Positions 23,542 to 34,422 of a stretch of DNA of 64,000 bases are shown in pieces (the first letter of the stretch is position 1; the number at the start of each line of letters is the position of its first letter). The notes below the pieces were generated by a model that worked only from the letters and a program-made list of their open reading frames with translations, had not been told where the DNA came from and made no database searches. A program made the translations under genes and the position numbers. The stretch lies in NCBI GenBank assembly GCA_916700875.1, contig CAKAKS010000038.1, positions 18,621,326-18,685,325 of the forward strand, read 5' to 3'. Origin of the DNA: Sebastes aleutianus. Taxonomy: Eukaryota > Chordata > Actinopteri > Perciformes > Sebastidae.

Positions 23542-24854
23542 CACTGCGCGCACTGTGGGCATCATGTAAACAGGAACCAATGGAAAAGCATGGCATTGGT
23601 ACCACCAACACTGCTCGGGACTGGCTTATACGTTGATGTTTTCCTTTATTAAATCACAGTATATAAAGCAAAAACCAATCAACTAACTTGTTTACTGCAT
23701 GGAGCCAAAACTTATGTGGGTGAGGCTTTTCCTGCATATGATAAAATCTACCTCCTGTGGAAAAGAAAGTGGATGTGAAATTCAAACCCCTGACAAAATA
23801 AAGGTTACAAACAAAGGACTATTTCTAATAGTGGCGTGTATAGAGGTTGTTGGAGTTTAAAACATGTTGTCCATGAGTCCAAACATGAGTCCTAATAAAG
23901 AGACACAGGGAAACCAAACAACACTCCAACACAAGAGTACAAATTGTAAATGTTGCATATCAGCCTATATGCAAATGATCGAAAAAGACAACAAGCTTCC
24001 TCAGCCGCTGCTCTGCGGACAAATAAGCCTTGCATGTGAAGCACTTGTGCATCAGTAAAACCTGGTAAATATCCGCTTATGACACACACATAAACAACAG
24101 TAAACACCCATCTCTCACGTTGCACACCTGCGTACATGCACAAGGCCCCCTTTTTCATCACTTCATGTGGACAAAAACAGTTGTTTTCTGCAATTTGCCA
24201 GGTAATAGCAATAATTTAATGCTATTTTTTTGCTCTGTGTTTATTCCACATGGAAGTTATCTGGCTCTGATCGCACGGCCATCACGTATTATCAGTCCTC
24301 TTGTGGTAACCGCCACTGAAAAGCACATCCAAAACACTTGCAGGACACGGAGCTTTCATTATAGCCCCATGCCAAATCAAAGCGAGGGATTTTAAAACCA
24401 GCATAGACCACCTATACAGTAAGACATGCCACAACTGCTCTGTACAGCACACATAATCTCGTATCCTAACACATTTTTCCAAATCTGATTAAATTTGGAA
24501 AAATATAAAAAAAACTTTTTCCCACAAACTATTTTACAACATTTCAATACAAATATGTAACATCTGAACATGTCTCTCCTGTGCGTCCTGCAGCACCACT
24601 TTACAGTAAACAACCAGGGCTAAGATAATAACATTGCCATGTGTGTGAGAAAATATGTTTAGAAGAGAGGGGGTTACTAAAAGTTTCAAATGGAAAAATA
24701 TTCCAAGGTAGATAAATAAATACTAAATCATAAAAACAATAATTATACAATTTAATTAAATTATTTTAGGGAAGACTCCCATATATTTAAATATAATAAA
24801 AACCATTCTAAAAAATGCACATTTCCAAAGGAAGAAAATATAAAAGTGTCCTAC

Positions 24855-24982
24855 CGTGCTCCTCGTCCCCAGCCATCACGTCCAGGTCCGGTTTCCTCCA
24901 CATGTCCGAGGTGCCACACTGTATATGTGTCCCAGCAGCTCTTCCACAAAGCTGTTCCACACTGTCCACGTCAACAAGGCCT
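24855..24982 (-). other. Candidate 128-nt upstream exon (hoxa3a/hoxa4a leader)
   Basis: Minus-strand block with acceptor TTTCTCCATGCAG|AGG and donor GAGCACG|GTAGGA. One frame stays open across the whole exon (beginning GLVDVDSVEQLC), the other two have stops; with only 42 codons this is not proof of coding. It lies 1.4 kb upstream of hoxa4a, so a leader exon of a long hoxa3a or hoxa4a transcript is the most economical reading. Confidence 0.4.
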
Positions 24983-25385
24983 CTGCATGGAGAAACAAGA
25001 GGCCAAAACTTAGGAAATATTGAAAGCTTTCTTTTCTCTCCTTTTCTTTTTTCTTCTTCTGGTCCCCCCCTATTCTATTCTCTTCGCTCCTCTAAACAGA
25101 GATAACTTCTGCCTGACCCCAAAGTGACACCGTTTCCATTTTGTTTCTGATTAATCTTGCCCATTGACAGTCTTTGTTAAACAACAAGGCGTGCCCTTTT
25201 TTTTCCAAAGAGGCGACATTTTCATATCTGTTAGACGCAGTGACCTGGGGTTCACCCCGGACTTGGACTTCAGTTTTTTGCAGGGTCTGTTCAGCTTCTG
25301 GGGAGCACTTAGTGTGGGTCAGCACCCGGGAAGGTCCCAAAAGGATTTTAAAAATGTGCAAAAGACTTTAAACTATATATAGAAA

Positions 25386-25752
25386 ATCACACGTCGTATG
25401 TGTTAGAATTTGTGGAATAGGGGATCCTGCAACTCTGGAGATCTGCTGCAGATGGGCTACACATTTAATATTATTTAGGCTACATTATATATTTTTTTTT
25501 TCAGATCTCCATCAATGACCTTCTAGTTTTTGGATGCAGACGACTTAAAACAGGTGAAATATCAAACGTCGAGGTATGTGTTAGAATTAGTGGAATAGGG
25601 GATCCTGCAACTCTGGAGATCTGCTGCAGATGGGCAACATATTTAATATTATTTAGGCTACATTATATATATTTTTTTTCCAGATCTCCATCTCCATCAA
25701 TGAACTTCTAGTTTTTTTTGGATGCAGACGACTTAAAACAGGTGAAATATCT
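25386..25752. repeat. Tandem duplication, about 175-bp unit
   Basis: Two head-to-tail copies sharing GGAATAGGGGATCCTGCAAC and GCAGACGACTTAAAACAGG; the second copy has a 6-bp CCATCT expansion. Confidence 0.85.
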
Positions 25753-26242
25753 CTTTTTTCCCACAGCAACCAGAGGCAGGCCTCATTTTTTCCTCTTCAA
25801 AAAATACCATTTTTTTTTAGCACACTGTTGCTGTAAGGCAAAGCTGCTACCACCTTGTGTCTCTTACAGGCTTTCTCGCACCTAACTCATTGTAAATGGC
25901 AGCTGATGTTCCTCTCGCCATATATCCACTGTATCCGTATGGCCAAGAGACCACCTGAGAGGCAATATGTCAACATAATGTCAGCGGTAAGACGACTTCA
26001 CATCATATCTAAATTTACAGTCTGCTGCCAGTCTATTATATACAGGTCCTGTATAAATATGGGCCAGATCAGCTCGGCTATTATCCACTTACTCTGTTTT
26101 TTTACAGGTCATTCTACTTGTTGCTATATGGACTACCTTTTTTTTTCTTTAATGTTTCACCTGTGAATAACTTTATTAAAACATATCATGATTCAAGAAT
26201 CCGGCTACAAAAGAAGCATTTTTAGATAAGCGTTATCTAGTC

Positions 26243-26390
26243 CAGACCTGCAAGGTGCTGCTGTATGTTTGAATGCAATAAAGCATCTGTCGAACAATGC
26301 ACAAAATACAATAGGACAATAATCACCCAATTGACCACTGGAGTAAAAGGAAGCAAGCTTACACTATCTAAGTAATTTTCAACTAAATTT
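26243..26390. repeat. Duplicate of hoxa4a-intron segment (empty-site copy)
   Basis: Copy of 21825-21947 joined directly to the equivalent of 22483-22505, lacking the LINE. It marks the pre-insertion state. Confidence 0.8.
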
Positions 26391-29300
26391 AAAAACCCAT
26401 TTTGCTCTCAATGTGAATAAAACCAGTTTGTGTTATAGAGATTTTATTATTTTAGTTTATAATAATCTAACAGCCGGATCACGGTGTTCCCTTTCAGAGC
26501 ATATACTGTGAGGTGAAGGCCTATTTAACCAATATACATCATGCTGACAGTTTACTGTAAATTTAGATTATCAGAGAAGTGCTGTGACGATGGTGACAGA
26601 TTGCAGATGGCTCTCACAAGGTCTCTTGTCTATACGGAGCTCTGACGTGCGGGATAAAAAATCCTCTCTGCATTCAAGATGTGCCAAAGGATTCGGGCCA
26701 GAAAACACCTTTATGGAAATATTTAAACACTGGTAATAAAATATTTTTATTTTGTACAGTGTGTCACGTGTGATTGTCCTTTTCCATCGCTTTTACAGCA
26801 AAAAACGAGCTTTCAACATAAAGCTGAGGATGGTCAGCTTTAATCTACAGCTGCACACTTTGATTAGACCTATAATATAGTGACCTTTAAGCCTTCAGCG
26901 GTGGTTAAAAAGAGGCTAACAAAAGCAGCCACATCCTTTAGAAAGTGAATGGACAACTTCCTTATTTCTTTAAGTAAAGAGCTCTTATAATTGTAAAATA
27001 CTTAGCCAGAATATTTCAGAGAAGGATACAAATAACGTTTCCAAAAAGCAAAAGATAACGCGTCTGACTGCAGTATATATTAAAGATATTACAAGGTTAA
27101 ATAAGTTGCACTTTAAGGTGAGTTAACAATCAGACTGCACGCGTTTGAATTACAATATATGTAATTGTGCTTTCTGATGAAAAGAAAATTATAGGATTAA
27201 ACGTGGATGAAGTATAACAACATTTATCACTTTGACTTTGGATGAACGCACTTGCAGCCTATCGGGTCGATTCTTTTCTTTAATTGACGAGATTTTACTT
27301 TTAAATTCAATAAACAAAGTTGTGAATGAACATATGACTCGCTTTCAATGAATTTGTTTATACATTTCAACATTTTGCAAAGTGCAAAACACCTATTGTC
27401 TCGTGCATTGCGTGTTATGCGTCTATAAATGCGTTATATTATTACAAATAAAAGAAGATTTCCAAAGTTTCAAAAATAAAGTGTTTATTTTCTATTAATT
27501 TCGTGTCAAGATGACAATAAAAAGTTGATGAAATCGAAAGTACCAAAAGTCAGATTTTATTGGTCCATTTTTATCAAAGGGATCCCAGATGTTAAGGGTT
27601 TTTTTTATATTCTGGTTAAAATTGGAAAACTGCCTATTTTTTTTTAAACAAAAAGTTGTTATGATTTTGTCTGTTGCAGATGCAATTCAGCCGAGACACA
27701 GTTTTAGACTTTTTAAGCATAAAATCAATAAATAATTTTTATTTGGGGGTTTGTTATCAACCATTTTTTTTCACTTTTATGTTTCATTGGGCCCTAAAAC
27801 CTTAAACCAAAGGTTCAATATTTTACTTTAAGAAATAGCTGCATTCATTTTTCCGAAGTAAATAGGCCCAGTAGAAATAAAACACATATAGTAAAATATA
27901 TATTGCTACATAAAAAAAATGATTTTTTAAAACTTTCTTTCTACGAGTCACACAAAAAACATCTGTGCCATTTCTGTTTTCTTAAAAGGCTTCTATTCAG
28001 CGGATCAGGAAGAAGAGGGGCTAAATGTTTTTTAAGGGGTCCATTTGGGGGCTCAATCTGGGGGCTTGTGGGCCTTCCCATTACCCTGTGACCGGGTCGA
28101 GAGTATCAATCCTCAAAATGCTAATTCTGCCCCTCGTCCCCAAACATATCAAATGCAATTTATTCAAAGGAAATTCACCAATCAACCGCCCTAATAAAAC
28201 GCCAGCCACTCCATCTTGTTGCTGGATGACGGCTGGGGGGGGTCCCCTCCTCCTCCTCGGTCCCAAACGAGAGGTCACCGAGCATCCAGGGTTCACCTGG
28301 AGTGCACCGTGCAACATATGTAATTCAAAGCTATTCTGTCTTTTGTGTGGAGAGTCAAGATCGCTATTATAAGGCTGGCATCAGAGTGAACAGATGACGG
28401 AGACTTGTTCAGCGGGGTAAACTTTTGACCCCAATTTTTCCTCCTCTTCTTCTTCTTCTGCAGCTTATCATCTCCCTCATCTGTCCCAGCACCAGTGAGA
28501 TATCTAACCCCTCTCCAAAACGAAAAAAATTGACTCGAACAATGTGTCTATCTCTTGCCATCACGATGATCATTTTCACAAATTTCATAATTAGAGAAAG
28601 ATGCCAACACACAAGACCTCAAAAATGCAATTGTAGCTTTATGATGTTTCCAACGAGGGAGTGAAAAGATAAATCCAATAGGCTCCCACTCAAGACTAAT
28701 AGGGGCTGTAAAATATGCAAATCATTCATTAGTGCTATGGAGCAAACCACAGCAGCCAAAAGTCTTTGTTGGAGGCAACACTTAAAGTTAGACTCCCACC
28801 TCTCTCTCTCTCTCCTCTCATAGTCTTCTGCTCCTCACAGAGCACAGGATGTTATACCACAGGCTCTGTGTCCCTCGGTAAATTCATTTATACGCATTAT
28901 GCTTATAGGCAACGCCAAGCAAACGTGTCATTAACGTGAAGGCGCGTGTGTGTGTGAGCTTGGTACCGTGGATGTGTGAGTGGTTTCTCTCTCTCTCCAT
29001 ACAGCAGGGTGACAGTGAACTTGGCCTAAAGCGAGCTCTGCTGGTGGCTCTGAGAGGATGCAGATTTATCTTGGTGCTGTGGCTGACCTCCAGATGAACC
29101 TATACAGCGCGTCTCTCTCTCTCTCTCTCACTGCCTGGCAGTTTGCCTCTCTGCACATGGGGCCCTGTCGAAATTTATCCTTTTGAAATATTGGCAAAGG
29201 TTTTAATTTTTCCAAATAGTCGCGCTATCTCTCTCTGTGTCCTGTTGTATTTTCAGTGTGACTAAAAATCAAACTGGAAAGAGTGTAAATCCCGAGGTTT

Positions 29301-30872
29301 CTCATATTAAATCACTCTATTTCCTCATTCGCAACATCTCTTACTAAAAGGCAGGAAAAGAGTATTCAATATAGGCTCTATATACCTACACAAATATACT
29401 ATGAACTGTGCTTATCTTTGACCTGTTAAAATCTATTAATGCTTGGTAATGGTGACTCCTTCACATAACAATGAGAAAAAAATGTGTTAAGCAGTAACTC
29501 GAGGGGATATCAGCAGTATTATTCTGGTAATTTGAAAATCAAAAAGTGCATCCCAAAAACGTCTGTTTCATGAAAAAGAGCGAAAAACTTAAATCAATTT
29601 ATGGAGAATTCGACCTCGTCTGTCCAGAATTTATTTTCAAAGGTGACCAGGTCCTCTCCACTATTGGTGCACATGTATTCAAGAAGTCATCTAAAGTGAT
29701 AAATATATTTATTTATTTGCAGAAAAAAAACTGTACTAATTCTAGACTGAAGGCCTCTGCACCGAAAATAAAACTTTGCATTCAACTTATGGTGGCTGAC
29801 GGACAATGCAATCTTTTCGCAAATCCGCCCATGCAGGTATCAACTTTAAGAAAGCTGATTTGCAAATTTGTTTTCTGCCACAAACTCATAAAACTCAAAA
29901 AGTGATATATCCAAAAAAAACGTAGATGTTTTCATATTTGGCCTGGAAAAAATCAAATACGTGAGAGTCACACACTCTTTACGCATGGACCTAAAAAAGA
30001 AAGAAAAAGGCCAACACGTCCAAAAATGAAGTCAGAATCAATGTTTAAATTTTTTTTTTCATTTTCAGTCCATATTTTTTGGTATCAGGGTCCGCTGGTG
30101 GCCGGTTTCTCTCGGGCACTGAGCGGCCAAGAGGTCACCACAAAGCGAGAGTGACTATTGAAGAGGTCATCTGAACTTTTCAACCCAAAAACACAAAACG
30201 ACGTGCCTGACTGACACAAAGCGGAATTCCTTTTCAAACGTCTCCCTGCTGCTTGTTTGTTTCCATGTTGTGTTTACTTGACAACTGTTTACAGCCTGCC
30301 CTATAAAGCCCTAAAGCCATATACACGGTGCCAACATGTGGAGCGCAGAAACAACAACTGTAACTTTTTTTTTTTTTCCAAGGATGGACCCAGAACTTCC
30401 AAAAAGTCATCATAACACATACAGAATCCAATGAAACTGAGCGAGCTGTAAAACCTGTATAGGCCTGCATTAGCTCTTAACTTTATCAAGGAAATCTCCA
30501 CACATCCCTTTTGGAAAAACTTTCTGGTTCACCAGTCTGTGAATTCTCCAATGTAATAAAACGACAACAACTAGAAGTTTGTGGGGGTGGAAATGGACAC
30601 AGAGATAATTATCCAACATGTAAAAATGGATTATGAGTTTACACCACAGATGGAGGGAAACAAGTTACATGGAGGAAGGAAGCAATTAAATAGCCATGAG
30701 CCGGACCCAACCCATGCGCAACATCTGCCGAGACCAGTATTCAGCACTGCACAACTGACAAATTAGTGTAATGGACTAATAGGGACAGATAGAGGCAGCG
30801 AAATACAATAATAAGGCTGTTTAACACAGGCTGGCTGTTCCAGGGCTACCGGATAGTCTGCAGAAAACTTAC

Positions 30873-31069
30873 CCAGAGACGCGCTCCTCATCCTGGAGAG
30901 CGTCCGGTCCATTACTGAGCACACTGAGCAACAGAGACGGTCAAGTAACACTTACAGCCTGCAAAGAGAGAGTCAGACGAAGCCCTTGCCGTCAGTGCGA
31001 TTATATGTTATGTGCAATATACTGTCAACTCCCCAAAACCATAAAACTTACTTTAATGGCCACCACGTG
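30873..31069 (-). promoter_or_regulatory. Candidate distal promoter with first exon ending at a strong donor
   Basis: CACGTGAC at 31064, adjacent to TTTATGGC, is followed on the minus strand by a GC-richer stretch that ends in donor CTCTGG|GTAAGT at 30873. An internal acceptor-like CTCTTTGCAG|G would make an 86-nt exon 30958-30873. It contains a short frame MDRTLSRMRSASLG, probably an upstream ORF. Likely the distal start of a long hoxa4a or hoxa3a transcript. Confidence 0.35.
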
Positions 31070-31561
31070 ACCGTTTATGGCCAGTGAGCCTATCTGGCCG
31101 CGCTCCGGATGATTTTTACGATCTAATTCATAGACAAAACCCCCCATTCATTTAGCGCCCCAAATGTCAGAGAGCCAGAATCGGCCCTAATAAAGTTTAC
31201 AGCTTGAAAAGTCGAGCTGATTCTCCGGGAATAGCCCAGGAGTCTGTGCGCAAAAGGGACAGACTCCTTAGTGGCCAAAGGACCCACTAAAAGCACCCAA
31301 AAGCTCCACAGAAAGGTGAGTAAAACATGAAGCTTTCATTCAAGTTGGACCTGTTGAATTCAAGGATTTCACTCGAGGAAACTTTGTCGATTTTTTGACA
31401 GCTCATACAGGTGACTTAAAGATTTTTTTAGACCAAACTTTGACTCTTCTCTTCCATGACGCATGCAGTCGTGGCAGACGCGTAAAACGAATTGTGAATA
31501 TTCTTCCAAAAAAGGTACACTCTCTGTAATGTTGCCGTTCCAGTAGAAAGTTTATTATAAT

Positions 31562-31605
31562 GGCCATCATCATCATCATCATCATCATCATTATTATTAT
31601 TATTA
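31562..31605. repeat. (ATC)n/(ATT)n microsatellite
   Basis: Compound trinucleotide run of about 14 units, downstream of hoxa5a. Confidence 0.9.
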
Positions 31606-32091
31606 ATAATATTATAGTATATTCTTGACTTCCAGTCTTTGAAAAACATTTACAAAAAGCTAAATCACGATGGAGTTATACACATAGGCAATGGAATTTA
31701 CTGTGGTGGACCCTCCACATTAAAAACAGCTAGAAAACAAAAAGACAAAACACTTTTACTTTTGCGCCCAACGCAAACAGCAGCAAAAAAAAGCAAAAAA
31801 ACAAAGATGCAAGGCACAGCTACTGTACATACAAGACTGAGTCTCTGTCCATACATGTATGTGTTCACAACGCACACAATAACCACACAACGGACTCTGC
31901 TGGCTCTACACTTTTTGGAAGCAAGTTATCTGACAAGTTGGTACAATACATCAAACAAATAAATACATACATATACAGTACATACATATAGAAAAACGAA
32001 GGCTAAACACAAAGGCAACCTCAACCCTCTATTTATTATTAGGCTGGTATTGTTCTGAGTGCTTCACACAACTTTTACTGGATTTATTTGC

Positions 32092-32124
32092 GGTAGGTAG
32101 GTAGGTAGGTAGGTAGGTAGGTAG
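32092..32124 (+). repeat. (GGTA)8 microsatellite in hoxa5a 3' flank
   Basis: Eight and a quarter GGTA units about 290 nt downstream of the hoxa5a stop, before a downstream AATAAA-type signal on the minus strand (near 32032). On the hoxa5a transcript it reads CUACCUACC..., giving seven overlapping CUACCUA heptamers, the 7mer-A1 target of miR-196. Confidence 0.9.
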
Positions 32125-32415
32125 CATTTCCAAGCTTTTGACGCTTTTATTATTTTTTTTTATTGTCCGAACAAGAAATAATTTAACATTTATTTTCTTT
32201 CTTTTTTCTACTAAATCTAGACAGAACTGTACATTTTTTTTTACTCACATAAGCATTACCACGATGGAAATAAAAAGTAAATCATATTATAAGGAATATA
32301 ATGGGACGGTTGTTGGACATACAGCCCATTCACAAGTCTCTGTTTGAAATAGGAGGAAAGTTGATATGACAATTTTTATTTTTTATAGTGCTCGCTATCA
32401 GGTGTAGAGTGAATA

Positions 32416-34202
32416 TCAAGGCCTGTAGCCTCCTCCGCCTGCAGCCGCCATGTTCATGCTCTTCAGCTTGTTGTCTTTCTTCCACTTCATCCTGCGGTTC
32501 TGAAACCAGATTTTGATCTGTCTCTCGGAGAGGCAGAGGGCGTGGGCGATTTCGATCCTCCTCCTGCGGGTCAGGTACCGGTTGAAGTGGAACTCCTTCT
32601 CCAGCTCCAGGGTCTGGTACCGGGTGTATGCAGTCCTGGCTCTCTTACCCTCTGGTCCTGACAAATCTGGTATAGAAAGAAGGATGGAAACCACATTTTT
32701 TACATTTTTACAGAGTTACAGTACATATTTAAACCAAATAGTGTAGAAACTTTTAAACTACATTTCTCGCAATTTTTTTTTTAACATTGCCTTTTTTTGG
32801 TTTCTGCAGGTAGAAATTACTTTAAAGTTTAAATGGCGCCTAATAGAAGCAACCAGTAGCAATGTAAGATACACACCTTTTCAACTTCACCTTGCGAAAA
32901 GGAATTAACACAGTAAACAAGGATGTAAAGTATGAACTATCTGACCTTCAAAAATACACACACAAACAAAAATATATCTAATACAATTATAACCTTAACC
33001 TTATAAATAACATTTTCATAAAATGATCCCGTACGTGGTCTATATGCTGAGAATACTGGAAAAGCAGCAACACACCAAACAGGTGAGAGGCGCATGGCGC
33101 TATACATGCCTCTTTGGAAAAAGTAAACATATTTTGTACCCCAAATTGTCAAATTTTTGGTCTGTTTTGCTTCTAGTTAAAAACTCCGAATAAGATATAA
33201 ATATGATGACACCTTTTACCAAACAATAACACATCACCAGCTCCTCTAAAATCAATACAAGATCAGGCTACATGCCTCTTTGGAAAGTAAACATATTTTG
33301 TGCCCCAAATAGTCAAATTTTGATTTTGCTTCTGGTTAAAAACTCTGAATAAGATATAAATATAATCACACCTTTACCAAAACAATAACCCAACACCAGC
33401 TCTCTAAAAATCAATACAAGATCAGGCTACATGCCTCTTTGAAAAGCAAACATATTTTATGCCCCAAATAGTCCAATTTTGGCTTGTTTTGCTTCTATAG
33501 TTAAAAACTCTGAATAATAAATATGACTACACCTTTACCAAACAATAACACCAGCTCTCTTAAAATCAATACCAGATCATTAAAAAAAAGCAGTTTACCA
33601 TGATTTATATGTAGTTTTCTCATCCACGGATATATCTGAGGCTGTGAGGAGTCGGTGCCATTATTCTGAGGAGTTGTTGGTGCGCTTCCTGCAGGCTTTT
33701 CCTCCTCGAGTTGGGAAGCTTTGGACACACAGTCCCGGTTGAGCAGCAGCGTGCCTCCGGTCGAGGAGTTCGAGCACGGGGTCGTTAGAGAGTTCTTCAC
33801 GGCTCGGTGTTGTTGAGACTGAGTGTCGGTGACCGGAGACGAGGTGGCCACCGAGGAGGAGCACGGTAACGGGTCAGGTGGAGGCGATAGAGACGAGGTC
33901 CCGGTGCTGCTGGAGGACTGGGAGTACCTTACCGGCTCCACGGAGGGTGTTGTCGCCGCTGAGTGACTCGGAGAGTAGCCCTGTGTCCGCTGCTCGGTGC
34001 CCACAAAGTGTCCGGTACCAGTCCGCCCCACTGTTGTTAGGTCCATCCCGTTGTAGCCATAGCCATACCTGCTGGAATGCATGGCGGTGCTGGAGTCTCT
34101 GTATTGCTCGTTTTCCGTATTATGGTCTCCATAATTATGTAACTGGAAGTCCGCGCCATTGGGATAGCGACCGCAGAATGAGTTCACAAAATAGGAGCTC
34201 AT
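32416..34202 (-). CDS. hoxa5a: Hoxa5a homeodomain transcription factor, two exons
   Basis: Exons are 34202-33599 and 32657-32416, giving 281 aa. The N-terminus MSSYFVNSFCGRYPNG is the Hox5 start. The serine/threonine/proline-rich middle is typical of the group. QIYPWMRKLHI (YPWM at about 191-194) lies just before the splice. Donor CATG|GTAAAC and acceptor TTTGTCAG|GACC rebuild a glycine codon. The homeodomain is at about 205-264 with EIAHALCLSERQIKIWF, and the tail ends KLKSMNMAAAGGGGYRP as in Hoxa5. The protein is expected to regulate anterior trunk and pectoral-level identity. The 941-bp intron carries a three-copy tandem repeat. A CACGTG box lies about 215 bp upstream of the ATG. The 3' flank contains the GGTA repeat. 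Confidence 0.97.
33107..33587. repeat. Tandem triplication in hoxa5a intron, about 160-bp unit
   Basis: Units start TGCCTCTTTG at 33107, 33273 and 33432 and end AATCAATAC(A/C)AGATCA. The third copy ends within 15 bp of the exon 1 donor. Confidence 0.9.
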
Positions 34203-34416
34203 TTGTTGACAATTTCCACCAGTTTCTCTTCGTTGTGCAAGGTTTTGTTGTTTTTATTATTTAAAGGTAAAATAGCATGTGTGCTTGATTTGTGGCTCTT
34301 AGCGCGCTCCTATAGCACCCCTTGCACAATTTATGATGAATTATGGAAATGAGTGGGACATGGACTTGATTCTCTTCTTACGTAGGCACCCAAATATGGG
34401 GGTACGGCGTGAGTAT

Positions 34417-34422
34417 CACGTG
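34417..34422 (-). promoter_or_regulatory. hoxa5a proximal E-box CACGTG
   Basis: CACGTG about 215 bp upstream of the ATG; no CCAAT box at the usual spacing is seen. Confidence 0.4.

Larger units (their letters stand above)
23542..32091. other. hoxa4a/hoxa5a intergenic region
   Basis: No protein gene recognised and no miR-10 hairpin seen (miR-10 accompanies Hox4 in HoxB/C/D, not HoxA). Contents: candidate minus-strand exons at 24855-24982 and 30873-30958, a tandem duplication at 25386-25752, a copied segment at 26243, an AT-rich desert at about 26900-27900, a CACGTG box at 31064, and an ATC/ATT run at 31562-31605. 28000-29300 is GC-richer and may hold enhancers. Confidence 0.5.

Noticed and set aside
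30164..30177. AGGTCA-TC-TGAACT as a retinoid element
   Set aside because: It is an inverted repeat with 2-bp spacing, not a standard retinoic-acid element; too weak to list.
23600..32000. mir-10 between hoxa4a and hoxa5a
   Set aside because: No TACCCTGTAGA-type sequence seen on either strand; HoxA clusters are not known to carry mir-10.
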